The translations under genes and the position numbers were made by a program. Below the pieces are notes generated by a model. That model saw nothing but the letters and a program-made list of their open reading frames with translations. It was not told where the DNA came from and searched no databases. A stretch of 64,000 nt of DNA, taken from contig JAJYDE010000012.1 in assembly GCA_021777755.1 (NCBI GenBank), positions 39,138 to 103,137 of the forward strand, written 5' to 3'. How positions within the stretch are numbered: position 1 is the stretch's first letter; each line of letters opens with the position of its first letter. Origin of the DNA: Deltaproteobacteria bacterium (GTDB lineage Bacteria > Desulfobacterota > Syntrophobacteria > Syntrophobacterales > Syntrophobacteraceae). This document shows positions 17,138 through 26,434 of this stretch, piece after piece.

Positions 17138-17166
17138 GATCAGGGAGCGCGAATTGCGCCCTGATC
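17138..17166 (+). terminator. Terminator-like hairpin after the thioesterase gene
   Basis: GATCAGGG and CCCTGATC pair perfectly and the stem extends through CGC/GCG with a two-base bulge, starting four bases after the stop. There is no long T tract. It lies between converging genes. Confidence 0.5.
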
Positions 17167-17257
17167 CTTACAGGGTGGCCGGAAAAATCCAAAGCCTCAT
17201 TTGTCCGGGCGTTCCGTGGCAAATGCCCCCCTGGTTGCATGAATGTCGGATTTATGC

Positions 17258-18439
17258 CTAAAAGGCGTTGCGCAGAAGGCGCAGGGCGTCATTTCGGGTG
17301 ACATCGAGGGGATTGTATATCAGGCAGCCGTCGTTTAAGGCCACCTCGACTATGTGCGGCAGGTTCTGTTCGGTTACCCCCGCATCGCGCAGCCTTAGCG
17401 GAAGCCCGCAGAGCCGGTGCAGGCGCTCTCCGAGTTCGCGGACCAGCCGGATGGTCCGCCCGGCCCGCTCCACCGGGTCGTTGCCCCCTGGCTCGGCCCC
17501 GAGCGGTCCGGCAAGCTCTGCGATATGGGCTGCCACCCTTGGCAGGTTGAACTCCAGGCACCAGGGCAGCAAAATCCCGTTGGCCATACCGTGGGGAACG
17601 TGGCAGACCGCTCCGCAGGCATGGGCAAGGGAGTGAACGACCCCCACCGTGGAATTGGAAAAGGCGATTCCGGCAAAAAGGGCCGCATTGGCCATGCCGT
17701 AGCGCGCCTCCATATCCGTGGCGCCGTTTTCGGTGGCGCGGACCAGGTATTTTGCTATGAGTTCGATGGCCGCCTTCGCGAAAGCGTCTTCGATGGGATT
17801 TTTCTGCAGGTTGATGGAGGCTTCGATGGCGTGGGTGAGTGCGTCAAGGCCGGTTGCCGCCGTGATCTTCGGGGGCGCGGTGGCGGTCATGCGGGGGTCG
17901 AGCACCGCCACGGTCGGGCAGAGCTGGTCGGCGCTGAAGAGCATCTTGACCTTTTTTTCCTCGTTGAAGATCACCGCCGCCTTGGTGGCCTCCGAACCCG
18001 TGCCGGCGGTGGTGGGGACCGCGATGACGGGCAGAAGATCGGCCTCGATGTTTTCCGCACCCTGGATCTTAAGCAAGTCGTCGGTTTTTTCCGAGATGAC
18101 GATGTTTGCGGCCTTGGCCGTATCAATAGAGCTCCCGCCGCCCACGGCCAAAAACAGGTCGCAGCCGTATTGCTCGAACAGCCTCGCGAGCTTGTTGGAG
18201 GCGATGTTGCTCGAATCGGGCGGCGCCTCGTCGAAAACATGGGCAATCGTGCACGAAGTCCCCTCGAAGGCTTGCTGAACACAGGTTATCAACCCGGCCC
18301 CGACCACCCCCTTGTCGGTCACCACCATGGCGGTCCTGCATCCCAACCGCTCCATGATCGAAGGGATCTTGTCCAAAGCGCCGTAGCCGGCCACGATTCT
18401 TCCCGGTGAGTAATGCTGATAATAGTTGGGCATGTGCAT
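17258..18439 (-). CDS. Iron-containing alcohol dehydrogenase
   Basis: A 393-residue group III alcohol dehydrogenase. The NAD-binding G-G-G-S-S-I-D-T-A-K lies near residue 100 and P-T-T-A-G-T-G-S-E near 140. All four metal ligands are visible: Asp and His in L-D-A-L-T-H, His in S-L-A-H-A, and His in V-P-H-G. It probably interconverts an alcohol and an aldehyde with NAD(H). It is last of a four-gene operon that also encodes an aldehyde dehydrogenase, so the operon may link an alcohol to a carboxylate or acyl-CoA. The start could be the ATG at 18439 or at 18433; AGGA lies upstream. Confidence 0.92.
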   Translation of the reverse strand: MHMPNYYQHYSPGRIVAGYGALDKIPSIMERLGCRTAMVVTDKGVVGAGLITCVQQAFEGTSCTIAHVFDEAPPDSSNIASNKLARLFEQYGCDLFLAVGGGSSIDTAKAANIVISEKTDDLLKIQGAENIEADLLPVIAVPTTAGTGSEATKAAVIFNEEKKVKMLFSADQLCPTVAVLDPRMTATAPPKITAATGLDALTHAIEASINLQKNPIEDAFAKAAIELIAKYLVRATENGATDMEARYGMANAALFAGIAFSNSTVGVVHSLAHACGAVCHVPHGMANGILLPWCLEFNLPRVAAHIAELAGPLGAEPGGNDPVERAGRTIRLVRELGERLHRLCGLPLRLRDAGVTEQNLPHIVEVALNDGCLIYNPLDVTRNDALRLLRNAF

Positions 18440-18456
18440 GGCGTTTTTCCTCGATT

Positions 18457-19029
18457 TTAAAAGAAAGTCCTAACAAGTGCGGGGATGAGCGCGGCGTATA
18501 TCCTGAGCATGACCAGGTACTGCGAGCGGGTAAACCCGGGGACGGTCCTGAAATTTTTCTTCAAAATGAACCCCGGAAGCAGGTAGATCATGATAATGTC
18601 GAGAATCCGGATCACTTCCATGGCCCTGCCGTTATCCCCCTTGATCAGGGCCCTGTTCTCCACGGTGGCCTGGACCACCCCCATGTAAGTGGTGAAAACC
18701 ATGACGGCCGAATCGAGATTTTTGAAAAGGATCGAGAGGTGGGGGTCTTTGAGCCCCGTACCGATCATCCGGATCCTTCGCCCCTTTTTCTCAAGAGTTA
18801 TGCAGGGCCCTTTGGGCTCCACTCCCAGGGCGAATCTTCTGCCTTCCTCCCAGTCGGCAAGCTCCCGTTCGCACTCCGCGCTGATGGAGCTCACCGCATC
18901 GAAGGCCGCCCCGAACACCCTCAGGGCTATGGCCATGTAGAGCCGCTTGGCCATCGATTCAATCCGGCGCCAGGCTTTGAAACCTCTTGCGAAAAGCATG
19001 CTTTTCTCAACAAGGGTAAGTTCCAGCAT
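18457..19029 (-). CDS. SCP2-like lipid-carrier-type hypothetical protein
   Basis: A 190-residue protein that I cannot assign firmly. The central part, about residues 70-140, has the pattern of an SCP2 sterol-carrier fold: L-S-I-L-F-K-N-L-D-S-A, then V-V-Q-A-T-V-E-N-R-A-L-I-K-G-D. A hydrophobic segment I-I-M-I-Y-L-L-P-G-F follows, and the C-terminus is hydrophobic and basic. It may hold or present a lipid-like substrate to the dehydrogenases beside it (inference). AGGAG lies five bases before the ATG. It sits 8 bases from the gene upstream and 17 from the gene downstream, inside the operon. Confidence 0.55.
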   Translation of the reverse strand: MLELTLVEKSMLFARGFKAWRRIESMAKRLYMAIALRVFGAAFDAVSSISAECERELADWEEGRRFALGVEPKGPCITLEKKGRRIRMIGTGLKDPHLSILFKNLDSAVMVFTTYMGVVQATVENRALIKGDNGRAMEVIRILDIIMIYLLPGFILKKNFRTVPGFTRSQYLVMLRIYAALIPALVRTFF

Positions 19030-19037
19030 AAAATCTC

Positions 19038-20129
19038 CTAAAATGCCTCTTCAAGAAGCGTGAACACCTCCCGGGCGCGGTCCTCGGGCAAAAACGGCCC
19101 GGCTTGGGCGACCTCGGCGATTTTTTCCAGTTGCTCCCTGGCGACTCCAGCCTCCCGCAGCCCCCGAGGAAGCCCGGGAATGCCCCGGACAAGGCTTAGC
19201 GATTCTCTCACGGCGACAAGTTCGGCGGCCGGCGCCCTCATCTCCCGCGCCACAAAATCGAGTCCCCGGGTAAGCAGGACGGCGGCGGCCATGCCTGCCT
19301 CAATTCCCCTCACGGCCTTCAGCCCATGGGCCGCCCCGGTGATAATGCCTCCGGAACATCCGGAGAAGGCGATACCGGCGTAGAGCGAAGCACTGGCCAA
19401 GGCCTGGTCGGCTTCCCTGGACCGTTTTTCATTCAACGCCGGCCCTAGAAAATTTTTCACCAGTCCGATGGCCGCTTTGGCGTAAATCACAACGATCGGG
19501 TTCGCCTCCCGCCCCGAGGCCGCTTCCAGGCCGCGCGCAAGAGCTTCCAGGGCGAAGGCCGCTTTGGCCGCCCCGCTCGCCTTCAATGTGGCCTTGGGGT
19601 CGAGCACCGCCATGCACGGGATGAAATTCTCGGAAAAATAATGGAGCGGCCGGTTTTTTTCCTCGTCGAAAAGCTCCGCAAGGTTGGTTACCTGGTAGCC
19701 CGGAGCATATGTGACCGGCACGGCAATAATTTTTGGCAATTTCATGGAAAAACGCCTGTCCGACGGAAACTCCGCTCCCTCCAGAGCCACCGCCATCGCG
19801 GCCGCCTTGGCCCCGTCCATGACCGCGCCTCCACCTACGGCGATAAAGCAGTCGCAGCCGCTTCGCCTGAAAAACTCGGCGGCTTCGCCCGCGCCCGCCG
19901 CTGTAGCCCTTTCGCCCGAGAAGAAAACGCCCCCGCTCTTTTGGCCGCAGTCCGCAAAGGCCTGTTCCAAAAGATGAATGAACCCGGTTCGGCCCATCTC
20001 CTCGTCCAGAACAATCAGCGGCTTTTTGGCCCCGAACCTTCCCGCTTCGAAGGGCAGGTTGCTGACAGCGCGCTGCCCGGCGATAATCTTGGTGGGATGG
20101 TGGTGCTCGTAGCTATCCGGTAGTTGCAT
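19038..20129 (-). CDS. Iron-alcohol-dehydrogenase homologue lacking the metal site
   Basis: A 363-residue protein with the overall fold of a group III alcohol dehydrogenase, including G-G-G-A-V-M-D-G-A-K for the dinucleotide. Aligned with the neighbouring active homologue, the key residues have changed: D-A-L-T-H reads E-A-L-A-R, P-T-T-A-G-T-G-S-E reads P-V-T-Y-A-P-G-Y-Q, and the final P-H-G reads E-A-G. Only the A-H-G histidine survives. It is therefore unlikely to bind iron and may be a structural or regulatory partner of the active enzyme, or have a new activity. The start at 20129 follows GAGGG with 8-base spacing; a TTG at 20144 is possible. Confidence 0.8.
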   Translation of the reverse strand: MQLPDSYEHHHPTKIIAGQRAVSNLPFEAGRFGAKKPLIVLDEEMGRTGFIHLLEQAFADCGQKSGGVFFSGERATAAGAGEAAEFFRRSGCDCFIAVGGGAVMDGAKAAAMAVALEGAEFPSDRRFSMKLPKIIAVPVTYAPGYQVTNLAELFDEEKNRPLHYFSENFIPCMAVLDPKATLKASGAAKAAFALEALARGLEAASGREANPIVVIYAKAAIGLVKNFLGPALNEKRSREADQALASASLYAGIAFSGCSGGIITGAAHGLKAVRGIEAGMAAAVLLTRGLDFVAREMRAPAAELVAVRESLSLVRGIPGLPRGLREAGVAREQLEKIAEVAQAGPFLPEDRAREVFTLLEEAF

Positions 20130-20162
20130 GAGACTTGCCCTCAATTTTCCATCAACCCGTTA

Positions 20163-21776
20163 CTAAAGATCGGACCGAAACATCCTGGGAAGCGCCATCA
20201 CCAGCATGAACACGCCGTGCAGGCGCTCGAAAAGATTTCTCCCGTACAAGAAGAGCGATATCCCTTTTGAGCCGTTGTAGATTTTTTTGCTGTGCGGGTG
20301 CCAAAACATCTGCTTTTTCGCAAAAGGCAAGATGTCGTCCACAATGCACTGCGGCTCGCTCATCTCCGCAAAACCCAACTCTCCATGGGTGCGGCCGATC
20401 CCGCTTTGCTTGAAACCGCCCCAGGGTGTTTCCGCAAAACCATGGCTGAGAAGATGGTCGTTGATTGTGACCGCCCCGGCCGCTATCTTCCGGGCTATCC
20501 TCTTCGCCTTTTTCCTGTCGCGCGACCAGACCGAAGCGGTAAGACCCAGGTGAGAATCATTTGCCAGCCCGATGGCCTCCTCGATATCCCCGAAAGGCAT
20601 CACCGCGAGCACCGGGCCGAATGTTTCATCCTTCATGACCAACATGTCATGGTTTACTTCGCTCAGCACCATCGCGGCCATGAACCGACCCGGCAGCCCC
20701 CGGACCTCCACGGAACGCGCAAAAATTCGCGCCCCCTTTTCCAGTGCCTCCTCGATCTGCCCCCTTATGGTTTCCATCTGCCGCGTTGTCGTAATGGCCC
20801 CGATATCCACATTGAAGTCCTCGTCAGGACCCACGCGCAACGACTCGACCATTTTTTTCAAAAGCGCCATGAACTCCGGATACACCTTCCGATCCACATA
20901 GATCCGCTCGACTCCTCCGCAGCTCTGCCCGCCGTTTTGAATTCCGGCCCAAACCGCGCCGACCGCGGCCCGCTTCAGATCGGCGTCCTCGCACACAATC
21001 ATCGGATCGTTTCCCCCCAGTTCGAGCGAAACCGGCGTAAGGCTCTCCGAGGCCTTCTTCATCAGATATTTTCCAACCGCCACCGAACCGGTGAAAAAGA
21101 GCTTATCGACCCCGGCGTCCAAAAAAGCGTCTCCCGCAAGCCTTCCGGGAAGATTGACGTGGGTGAACACATCCGGGGGCAGCCCCGCGGCCTCGATGCA
21201 AGCCTTCAGAAGGTGGCCGACCGCCTGTGTCTCGGAGGCCGTTTTCAAAATAACACTGTTTCCAGCCAGCAGCGCCATGATCACTTCGGAAAAGGGTATC
21301 GCAAACGGATAGTTCCACGGCGAGATGATTCCGATCACACCGAAGGGCGTACGGTGAATCTTGCTCCTCTTGCCCAGAGCGTAGGTGATGATGTTGCCCT
21401 TCGCCAATCTTCGGGCCTTCAAAAATCGGGGCGCCTTGCGGCAGTAATAGCCGAGGGCCGAACAGGCCGGAAATACCTCCGTTATCATGGCGTCAACACG
21501 GGTCTTGCCCGTGTCTTTGGATATGACCTCCGCAATTTCATCCAGGTGAGCAATGATGTAATCGCGAATCGCTCCGACAAGTTTTATCCTTTGCGCCAAC
21601 GAAGTTTCACCCCAGTCCCGCTGGGCCCTCGCGGCCCGCTCCACGGCCTGACGGACCTCTTCAACCGTGTTCACCCGGTACTTGCCAAGAATTTGCCCGG
21701 TGGCCGGGCTGGTGCTGACGGTAAAGTCCTCTTCCGCCCTGGCGCCATTAAAATCCTGCGAGTTTTGCGCAACCAT
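20163..21776 (-). CDS. Aldehyde dehydrogenase family protein
   Basis: A 537-residue NAD(P)-dependent aldehyde dehydrogenase. Visible are the P-W-N-Y-P substrate-entry motif, F-T-G-S-V-A-V-G, the general-base glutamate in L-E-L-G-G-N-D, and the nucleophile cysteine in G-G-Q-S-C-G-G. It would oxidise an aldehyde to the acid. The last 60 or so residues (K-K-Q-M-F-W onward) exceed the usual family length and are hydrophobic and basic, suggesting membrane association. It is first gene of the four-gene operon. AAAGGAGAGG precedes two adjacent ATGs (21779 and 21776); 21776 has better spacing. Confidence 0.9.
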   Translation of the reverse strand: MVAQNSQDFNGARAEEDFTVSTSPATGQILGKYRVNTVEEVRQAVERAARAQRDWGETSLAQRIKLVGAIRDYIIAHLDEIAEVISKDTGKTRVDAMITEVFPACSALGYYCRKAPRFLKARRLAKGNIITYALGKRSKIHRTPFGVIGIISPWNYPFAIPFSEVIMALLAGNSVILKTASETQAVGHLLKACIEAAGLPPDVFTHVNLPGRLAGDAFLDAGVDKLFFTGSVAVGKYLMKKASESLTPVSLELGGNDPMIVCEDADLKRAAVGAVWAGIQNGGQSCGGVERIYVDRKVYPEFMALLKKMVESLRVGPDEDFNVDIGAITTTRQMETIRGQIEEALEKGARIFARSVEVRGLPGRFMAAMVLSEVNHDMLVMKDETFGPVLAVMPFGDIEEAIGLANDSHLGLTASVWSRDRKKAKRIARKIAAGAVTINDHLLSHGFAETPWGGFKQSGIGRTHGELGFAEMSEPQCIVDDILPFAKKQMFWHPHSKKIYNGSKGISLFLYGRNLFERLHGVFMLVMALPRMFRSDL

Positions 21777-21878
21777 CATCCTCTCCTTTGTCCTGGACCC
21801 GCGGGCCTGTCCTCGGCCCCCGTTCATCCGCATGATTTGTTTTAGTCGGTCGCGGTTTCGAGTTCAAGTTGTTATGGT

Positions 21879-21910
21879 GTTTTACTAAAAAACATGTTTT
21901 ATGGTAAAAC
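21879..21910. promoter_or_regulatory. Nested inverted repeats in the divergent spacer
   Basis: The perfect palindrome AAAACATGTTTT (21889-21900) is enclosed by GTTTTAC (21879-21885) and GTAAAAC (21904-21910). It lies between the aldehyde dehydrogenase operon and the divergent TPR gene. The symmetry fits a dimeric repressor operator, for example TetR-type, but no regulator gene is adjacent. It also argues against using the ATG at 21901, which lies inside the site. Confidence 0.5.
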
Positions 21911-21939
21911 ATCAAATCTTTCCGCACAGAAAGCCCCAC

Positions 21940-24141
21940 ATGACAAGAGCTGAAAAAGCACAATCGGCCCTCGTTTCACTCTTTCCTTCGAAAGAGTCCC
22001 TGCGCCTGTTTCTACAAAACAAGGAAAACACGGCCATACTCGACTCAATCCTGCAGTTCGCCCTTCGAAACGGCCTGATGGAAAGACCCGACACGGAAAG
22101 CCTCGAATTGCTTCTCGATACCTCCTCACTGCCGGCAAACGATTTCAACCGGCCCCAAGACCTCACTTTCGAAGATTTCCTGGAGAAAAAAGCTGAGCTT
22201 CTCCAGGTGAACCTCTCGCTTCGCGCCCTTACCGCGCGGATAAACGCCCTGCTCGACGAGCAAAAGCTTCTTCTGCCAAAGATCACAAACTCCATGCTCA
22301 CAAGGCTCAAAAAGGAGCCCGCCGATACCGACTATAAAAAAAATGTTCTCCGAAGCCTCGCCTTCTGGCTGGGCTATGAACGCCGCGGTCCGGCCCGCGG
22401 ATGGAACTATGAAACCCTGCTTGGACTATGCGCTGAAAACAGTCTGGCTGAAAAAGTCGAAGGAGGCGCCCGCATCGGCTTTGCCGTCTACAGTCGCGGA
22501 GATGTTATAGATCATGAAATTTTGGGCTGGCTCAAAAAAACGGTGAAAAGCTACATCGACCGGTCGATAAGCCATTTTTCCCGCGGACGCTGGGGAAAGG
22601 TGCGCTCACATGACATCACCACCATCTATATCGATTTTCCCGGGGAACAGGACTGCGAAAATCCCGGCGCCTACCGCAGCTGTTTGCACGGAGCGGTTTC
22701 TCTTGCCCACCAGATTGCGATCAAATGGTCCCTGTCGCGCTACTGCACCAAAAACAGGTTTCTTTCAATAGGGATTGTTGCAGGAGAATTTGTCGTGCTG
22801 GATAACTACCTGCTGCCCATTCTCAACGCCAAACTGCCAAACGACCCGGTCATCCGGGTTTCCGAATACGCTCGTCAGTGCCTGCTGATAAACGACATCC
22901 GTGTTCTTCTGTGCCCCGCCCCCGCCGAGGCAAACCTTTTTAACGGCGAAGTCCTCTACGTCTGGTGGATCGACTCCTTCTGGACAACCCTCTACCTGGA
23001 TTTCGTCTCCGAGTTGCTCGAAGACCCCCTCATGCAAAACAGTCCCGCATCGATGCGACAGCTCGACCGCCTGCTCTGGAAATTGCCCGAAGCAGATGGA
23101 AAAAGAGAAAAAACCGCCGTCAACGCGGTTTCCATCTTCTTGAAATCACCGAGTAATTCCATGCTGGGCGTGGAACTTGCCAAAACCCTCTACTACCGGC
23201 GCCGTTTCGAGGAGGCCCTGCAGATTCTGCAGATCACTCTTTCTCTCAGCCCGCGAAACCTCGTCGCCCGAACCCTCCGGATGACCCTTCTGGCCAATGC
23301 GGCCCTCGAGGCCCCCGACGCCCGAGCCGCGGAATGTTTCTTCCGCCAGGCCGAAAAGGAAGCCTGCTTCATCCAGGCCAACTGCGCATGCGAGGCCGAG
23401 GATTTCTACTGCGAATACGCCATGGTGAATATCGCCCGGGCCATGAGCGGGGTTCGAAACTGCCAGGCGCGGCCAAACCCGCTTGCGGGCGAAACATCGC
23501 GCGCCCTCAGGGACAAAGTCTTCTCCTTGCTCGATCAAGCCGAGGATTTATTCGAAAAGGCCCTGACCGTTTCGCCTTCCGGCATCCGCTCGGCCTATCT
23601 CCTATTGAGTGTCAGGCTCCTTCAAGCCATGTTGCGCCGAGATGAAGAGATTTTTTCCACCTCGCACCAGCCTTTTACCATCGACGCCCCGACCAGACGC
23701 GGGATTTTCCTCGACACAATGGGGCAGATCGGTTTGAGGCGAGCCAACCTGACGGAAAAGGAGCAAAGGGAGCACATTGAAAGTTTGCTCATGGCCAAGA
23801 TCAAATGCCATGATGACGCGATCACCCTCGAAAGCTATCGCCCGACGATCTATTTTTGCTACGCCGTGGCCCTGGTCGAAGTCATGGCCCCGCGCTCCGA
23901 CAGCCTTGTCGCCCTGGCCATCGATGCTCTGCGCAAGGCGGTTGAAATCGCCGGGGTCGCAAAATCGATGAACATGTGCATCTATTCGGTAACCAATGTT
24001 TACAGCGAAATGATTCCCGCCGGTAAGTTTATCGACCATCTCGAAAATTGCCTCGATTTTTTGCAAAACCTCTCGAAAGCCGCCGATTCGGACACTCGCC
24101 TCGAAACCATGATGATGCTCAATTTCTACCGCCTTACGTGA
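21940..24141 (+). CDS. TPR-repeat protein with a possible degenerate cyclase-like domain
   Basis: A 733-residue soluble protein without a known name. Residues about 1-150 are helical. Residues about 190-360 resemble the class III nucleotide cyclase fold in outline (F-L-S-I-G-I-V-A-G-E-F then V-I-R-V-S-E-Y-A-R-Q-C), but I cannot identify the metal-binding aspartate pair, so any resemblance is to an inactive relative. The C-terminal 300 residues carry helical repeats with TPR-like spacing (A-K-T-L-Y-Y-R-R-R-F-E-E-A-L-Q-I-L). It may be a scaffold or signalling protein. The start is uncertain: ATG at 21940 or 21901; neither has a strong ribosome site. Confidence 0.6.
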   Translation: MTRAEKAQSALVSLFPSKESLRLFLQNKENTAILDSILQFALRNGLMERPDTESLELLLDTSSLPANDFNRPQDLTFEDFLEKKAELLQVNLSLRALTARINALLDEQKLLLPKITNSMLTRLKKEPADTDYKKNVLRSLAFWLGYERRGPARGWNYETLLGLCAENSLAEKVEGGARIGFAVYSRGDVIDHEILGWLKKTVKSYIDRSISHFSRGRWGKVRSHDITTIYIDFPGEQDCENPGAYRSCLHGAVSLAHQIAIKWSLSRYCTKNRFLSIGIVAGEFVVLDNYLLPILNAKLPNDPVIRVSEYARQCLLINDIRVLLCPAPAEANLFNGEVLYVWWIDSFWTTLYLDFVSELLEDPLMQNSPASMRQLDRLLWKLPEADGKREKTAVNAVSIFLKSPSNSMLGVELAKTLYYRRRFEEALQILQITLSLSPRNLVARTLRMTLLANAALEAPDARAAECFFRQAEKEACFIQANCACEAEDFYCEYAMVNIARAMSGVRNCQARPNPLAGETSRALRDKVFSLLDQAEDLFEKALTVSPSGIRSAYLLLSVRLLQAMLRRDEEIFSTSHQPFTIDAPTRRGIFLDTMGQIGLRRANLTEKEQREHIESLLMAKIKCHDDAITLESYRPTIYFCYAVALVEVMAPRSDSLVALAIDALRKAVEIAGVAKSMNMCIYSVTNVYSEMIPAGKFIDHLENCLDFLQNLSKAADSDTRLETMMMLNFYRLT

Positions 24142-24241
24142 TCGATTATCGCTCTGGATATTGTTCAATAAAAGCAGGAGAATCTCGCCGGATCGGCCAT
24201 AATTGTAAAAGCGGGGATACATCTTTTGGAGCAATTTCGGG

Positions 24242-24265
24242 CGGGTGCCCTCCAAGGGGCACCCG
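24242..24265. terminator. Hairpin between converging genes
   Basis: CGGGTGCCC and GGGCACCCG pair over nine positions around the loop TCCAAG, just after the glnS stop on the minus strand and about 100 bases past the TPR gene. There is no T tract on either side. Confidence 0.55.
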
Positions 24266-24275
24266 GATCGCTCGA

Positions 24276-25982
24276 TCAGGATTTCTTTACTATTCCTTCG
24301 GCTTTGGCCACCTTGGCCCAGGTGTCGCGAAGACCAACCGTTCGGTTGAAGACCATCTTTTCGGCCGTCGAATCCGGGTCTACGCAAAAATAGCCCAGCC
24401 GCTCGAACTGGTAGGTCGCCCCGGCGGGGGCACCGGCAAGGGCGGGCTCAAGTCTTGCCTCGCTGATCACTTCCAGTGAACCGGGATTGATGAAGTCCTT
24501 GAATGTCTGCCCGTTTTCTTCGCTGGAGGCGTCGGGCCGGTTCAGAAGGGTGTCGTAGAGGCGCACTTCGGCCCGGACCGCGTTGGCGGCGCAAACCCAG
24601 TGAAGCGTTGCCTTGACTTTTCTGCCGTCCGGCGAATCTCCCCCCCTGGTGGCCGGATCATAGACGCAGCGAAGCTCGCTCACCTCACCCTTTTCATCTT
24701 TTACGACATCGACGCATTTTATGAAATAGGCGTAGCGCAGCCTCACCTCCCGTCCCGGAGCAAGCCTGTAGAACTGCTTGGGCGGATTTTCCATGAAATC
24801 GTCGCGCTCGATATGGATCACCTTTGAAAACGGGACGCTTCGAACCCCGGCCGAAGGGTCTTCAGGGTTGTTTATGGCTTCGAGTTGTTCGACCTGCCCT
24901 TCGGGATAGTTTTCGATAACCACCCTTAGGGGCCGCAAAACGGCCATAACGCGCCTGGCCTTCAGGTTCAACACTTCGCGCACACTGTATTCGAGAAGTC
25001 CGTGGTCGACCAGGCTGTCGCGCTTTCCCACACCTATCCGCTCGCAGAAGTTGCGGATCGCCTCCGGCGGATACCCGCGCCGGCGCATCCCGGCAAGGGT
25101 GGGCATTCGCGGATCGTCCCAACCGGCTACGAAGCGCTCGGAAACGAGCTGAAGAAGCTTTCGCTTGCTCATGACGGTGTAGGCCAGGTTCAGCCGGGCA
25201 AACTCGTACTGGCGGGGACGCGAGGGAACCTCGAGGTTATCCAGAAACCAGTCGTAGAGAGCCCTGTGGTCCTCGTATTCCAACGTGCAGATCGAATGGG
25301 TGATGCCTTCGAGCGCGTCCGACTGCCCATGGGCGTAGTCGTACATGGGGTAGATGCACCACTTGTCCCCGGTCCGCCAGTGGGGCAGGTGACGGATGCG
25401 GTACATGACCGGGTCGCGCAGGTTGAGGTTTGGCGAGCCCATGTCGATCTTTGCCCGAAGCACATGCTCGCCGTCGGCGAATTCTCCGGCCCGCATCCTT
25501 TTGAAAAGCTCCAGGTTTTCCGGGACCGTCCGGTTTCTGTAGGGACTTTGCCTTCCCGGTTCGGTGAGGGTCCCCCGGTATTGCCGGATTTGATCGGCGC
25601 TCAGGCTGTCCACGTAGGCCTTACCCGCCTCGATCAGTTCGACCGCCCAGTCGTACAAACGCTCGAAATAATCGGAGGCGTGGTAGAGCCTGTCTTCCCA
25701 GTCAAAACCAAGCCAGCGCACATCCCTCATGATCGAATCGACGTACTCCATCTCCTCTTTGCCCGGATTGGTGTCGTCGAACCTGAAGTTGCAAAGGCCG
25801 CCAAACTCGGCCGCCAGTCCGAAATTAAGGCATATGGACTTGGCGTGGCCGATGTGCAGATAGCCGTTGGGCTCGGGCGGAAACCGCGTCAGCACCTTTC
25901 CCCCGTTTTTGCCACTCTTCACATCCTCTGCCACGATGCTTCGGATAAAATTTGGCGGAACCTTTGTTTCAACACCGCTCAT
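24276..25982 (-). CDS. glnS: Glutaminyl-tRNA synthetase
   Basis: A 568-residue class Ib synthetase. The HIGH motif is in [11 protein letters not shown] and the KMSKS equivalent is V-M-S-K-R-K. The sequence continues through the beta-barrel anticodon-binding domains to the end, and the length is typical. It charges tRNA-Gln directly with glutamine, which distinguishes the host from many bacteria that use the amidotransferase route. The start M-S-G-V-E-T at 25982 has GGGGAG ten bases upstream. A small hypothetical gene lies 26 bases upstream in the same direction. Confidence 0.95.
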   Translation of the reverse strand: MSGVETKVPPNFIRSIVAEDVKSGKNGGKVLTRFPPEPNGYLHIGHAKSICLNFGLAAEFGGLCNFRFDDTNPGKEEMEYVDSIMRDVRWLGFDWEDRLYHASDYFERLYDWAVELIEAGKAYVDSLSADQIRQYRGTLTEPGRQSPYRNRTVPENLELFKRMRAGEFADGEHVLRAKIDMGSPNLNLRDPVMYRIRHLPHWRTGDKWCIYPMYDYAHGQSDALEGITHSICTLEYEDHRALYDWFLDNLEVPSRPRQYEFARLNLAYTVMSKRKLLQLVSERFVAGWDDPRMPTLAGMRRRGYPPEAIRNFCERIGVGKRDSLVDHGLLEYSVREVLNLKARRVMAVLRPLRVVIENYPEGQVEQLEAINNPEDPSAGVRSVPFSKVIHIERDDFMENPPKQFYRLAPGREVRLRYAYFIKCVDVVKDEKGEVSELRCVYDPATRGGDSPDGRKVKATLHWVCAANAVRAEVRLYDTLLNRPDASSEENGQTFKDFINPGSLEVISEARLEPALAGAPAGATYQFERLGYFCVDPDSTAEKMVFNRTVGLRDTWAKVAKAEGIVKKS

Positions 25983-26008
25983 GTTGGCTTTTCTCCCCCG
26001 GGCGAGGA

Positions 26009-26434
26009 TCAATCCAGTTGGATGAACCGGCTAACCTGCCTGTTGACACTGGCGTAAATTTCTTCGTCCGTTCCGAAAATGTCCACGATGCATTTGTGAT
26101 CTATAAGCTTTTCCACAATGTAAGCGGTCACGAACAGACTCACAAAATTGGGTCGTGCCACAAGGGTCCGAAGATTTGCCGTCTGGTACTGGATTTCAAA
26201 TTCTTCGGAATCGAGCACTTTTTGGAGGGCGAACTGAATCTGGTCCTGCAAGTCCCCTTTGCTGGTGGTCTCGATCAGACGCTCTTCGATCAGCTTCATC
26301 GTGATCCTGTCAGCCATCTCCTCGATGTTGTGACGAAGCTGGTTCATGGCGTGATACCTGCGGGACTCCTTCTGATGGTCCAGCTTGGATATCACCGCGG
26401 ATTCCCTGGCGTTAGGCCTGTATTCTCTTCCCAC
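26009..26434 (-). CDS. Conserved-looking hypothetical protein upstream of glnS
   Basis: A 141-residue soluble protein of unknown function. It is mostly helical, with charged N-terminal helices ([18 protein letters not shown]) and a C-terminal [12 protein letters not shown] segment. There are no cysteines forming a motif and no signal peptide. It starts at GTG with AAGGATCC just upstream. The 26-base gap to glnS suggests co-transcription; no functional link is known to me. Confidence 0.6.
   Translation of the reverse strand: MGREYRPNARESAVISKLDHQKESRRYHAMNQLRHNIEEMADRITMKLIEERLIETTSKGDLQDQIQFALQKVLDSEEFEIQYQTANLRTLVARPNFVSLFVTAYIVEKLIDHKCIVDIFGTDEEIYASVNRQVSRFIQLD

Noticed and set aside
20292..21845. 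517-codon plus-strand frame antisense to the aldehyde dehydrogenase
   Set aside because: Shadow frame; the minus-strand gene has complete catalytic motifs.
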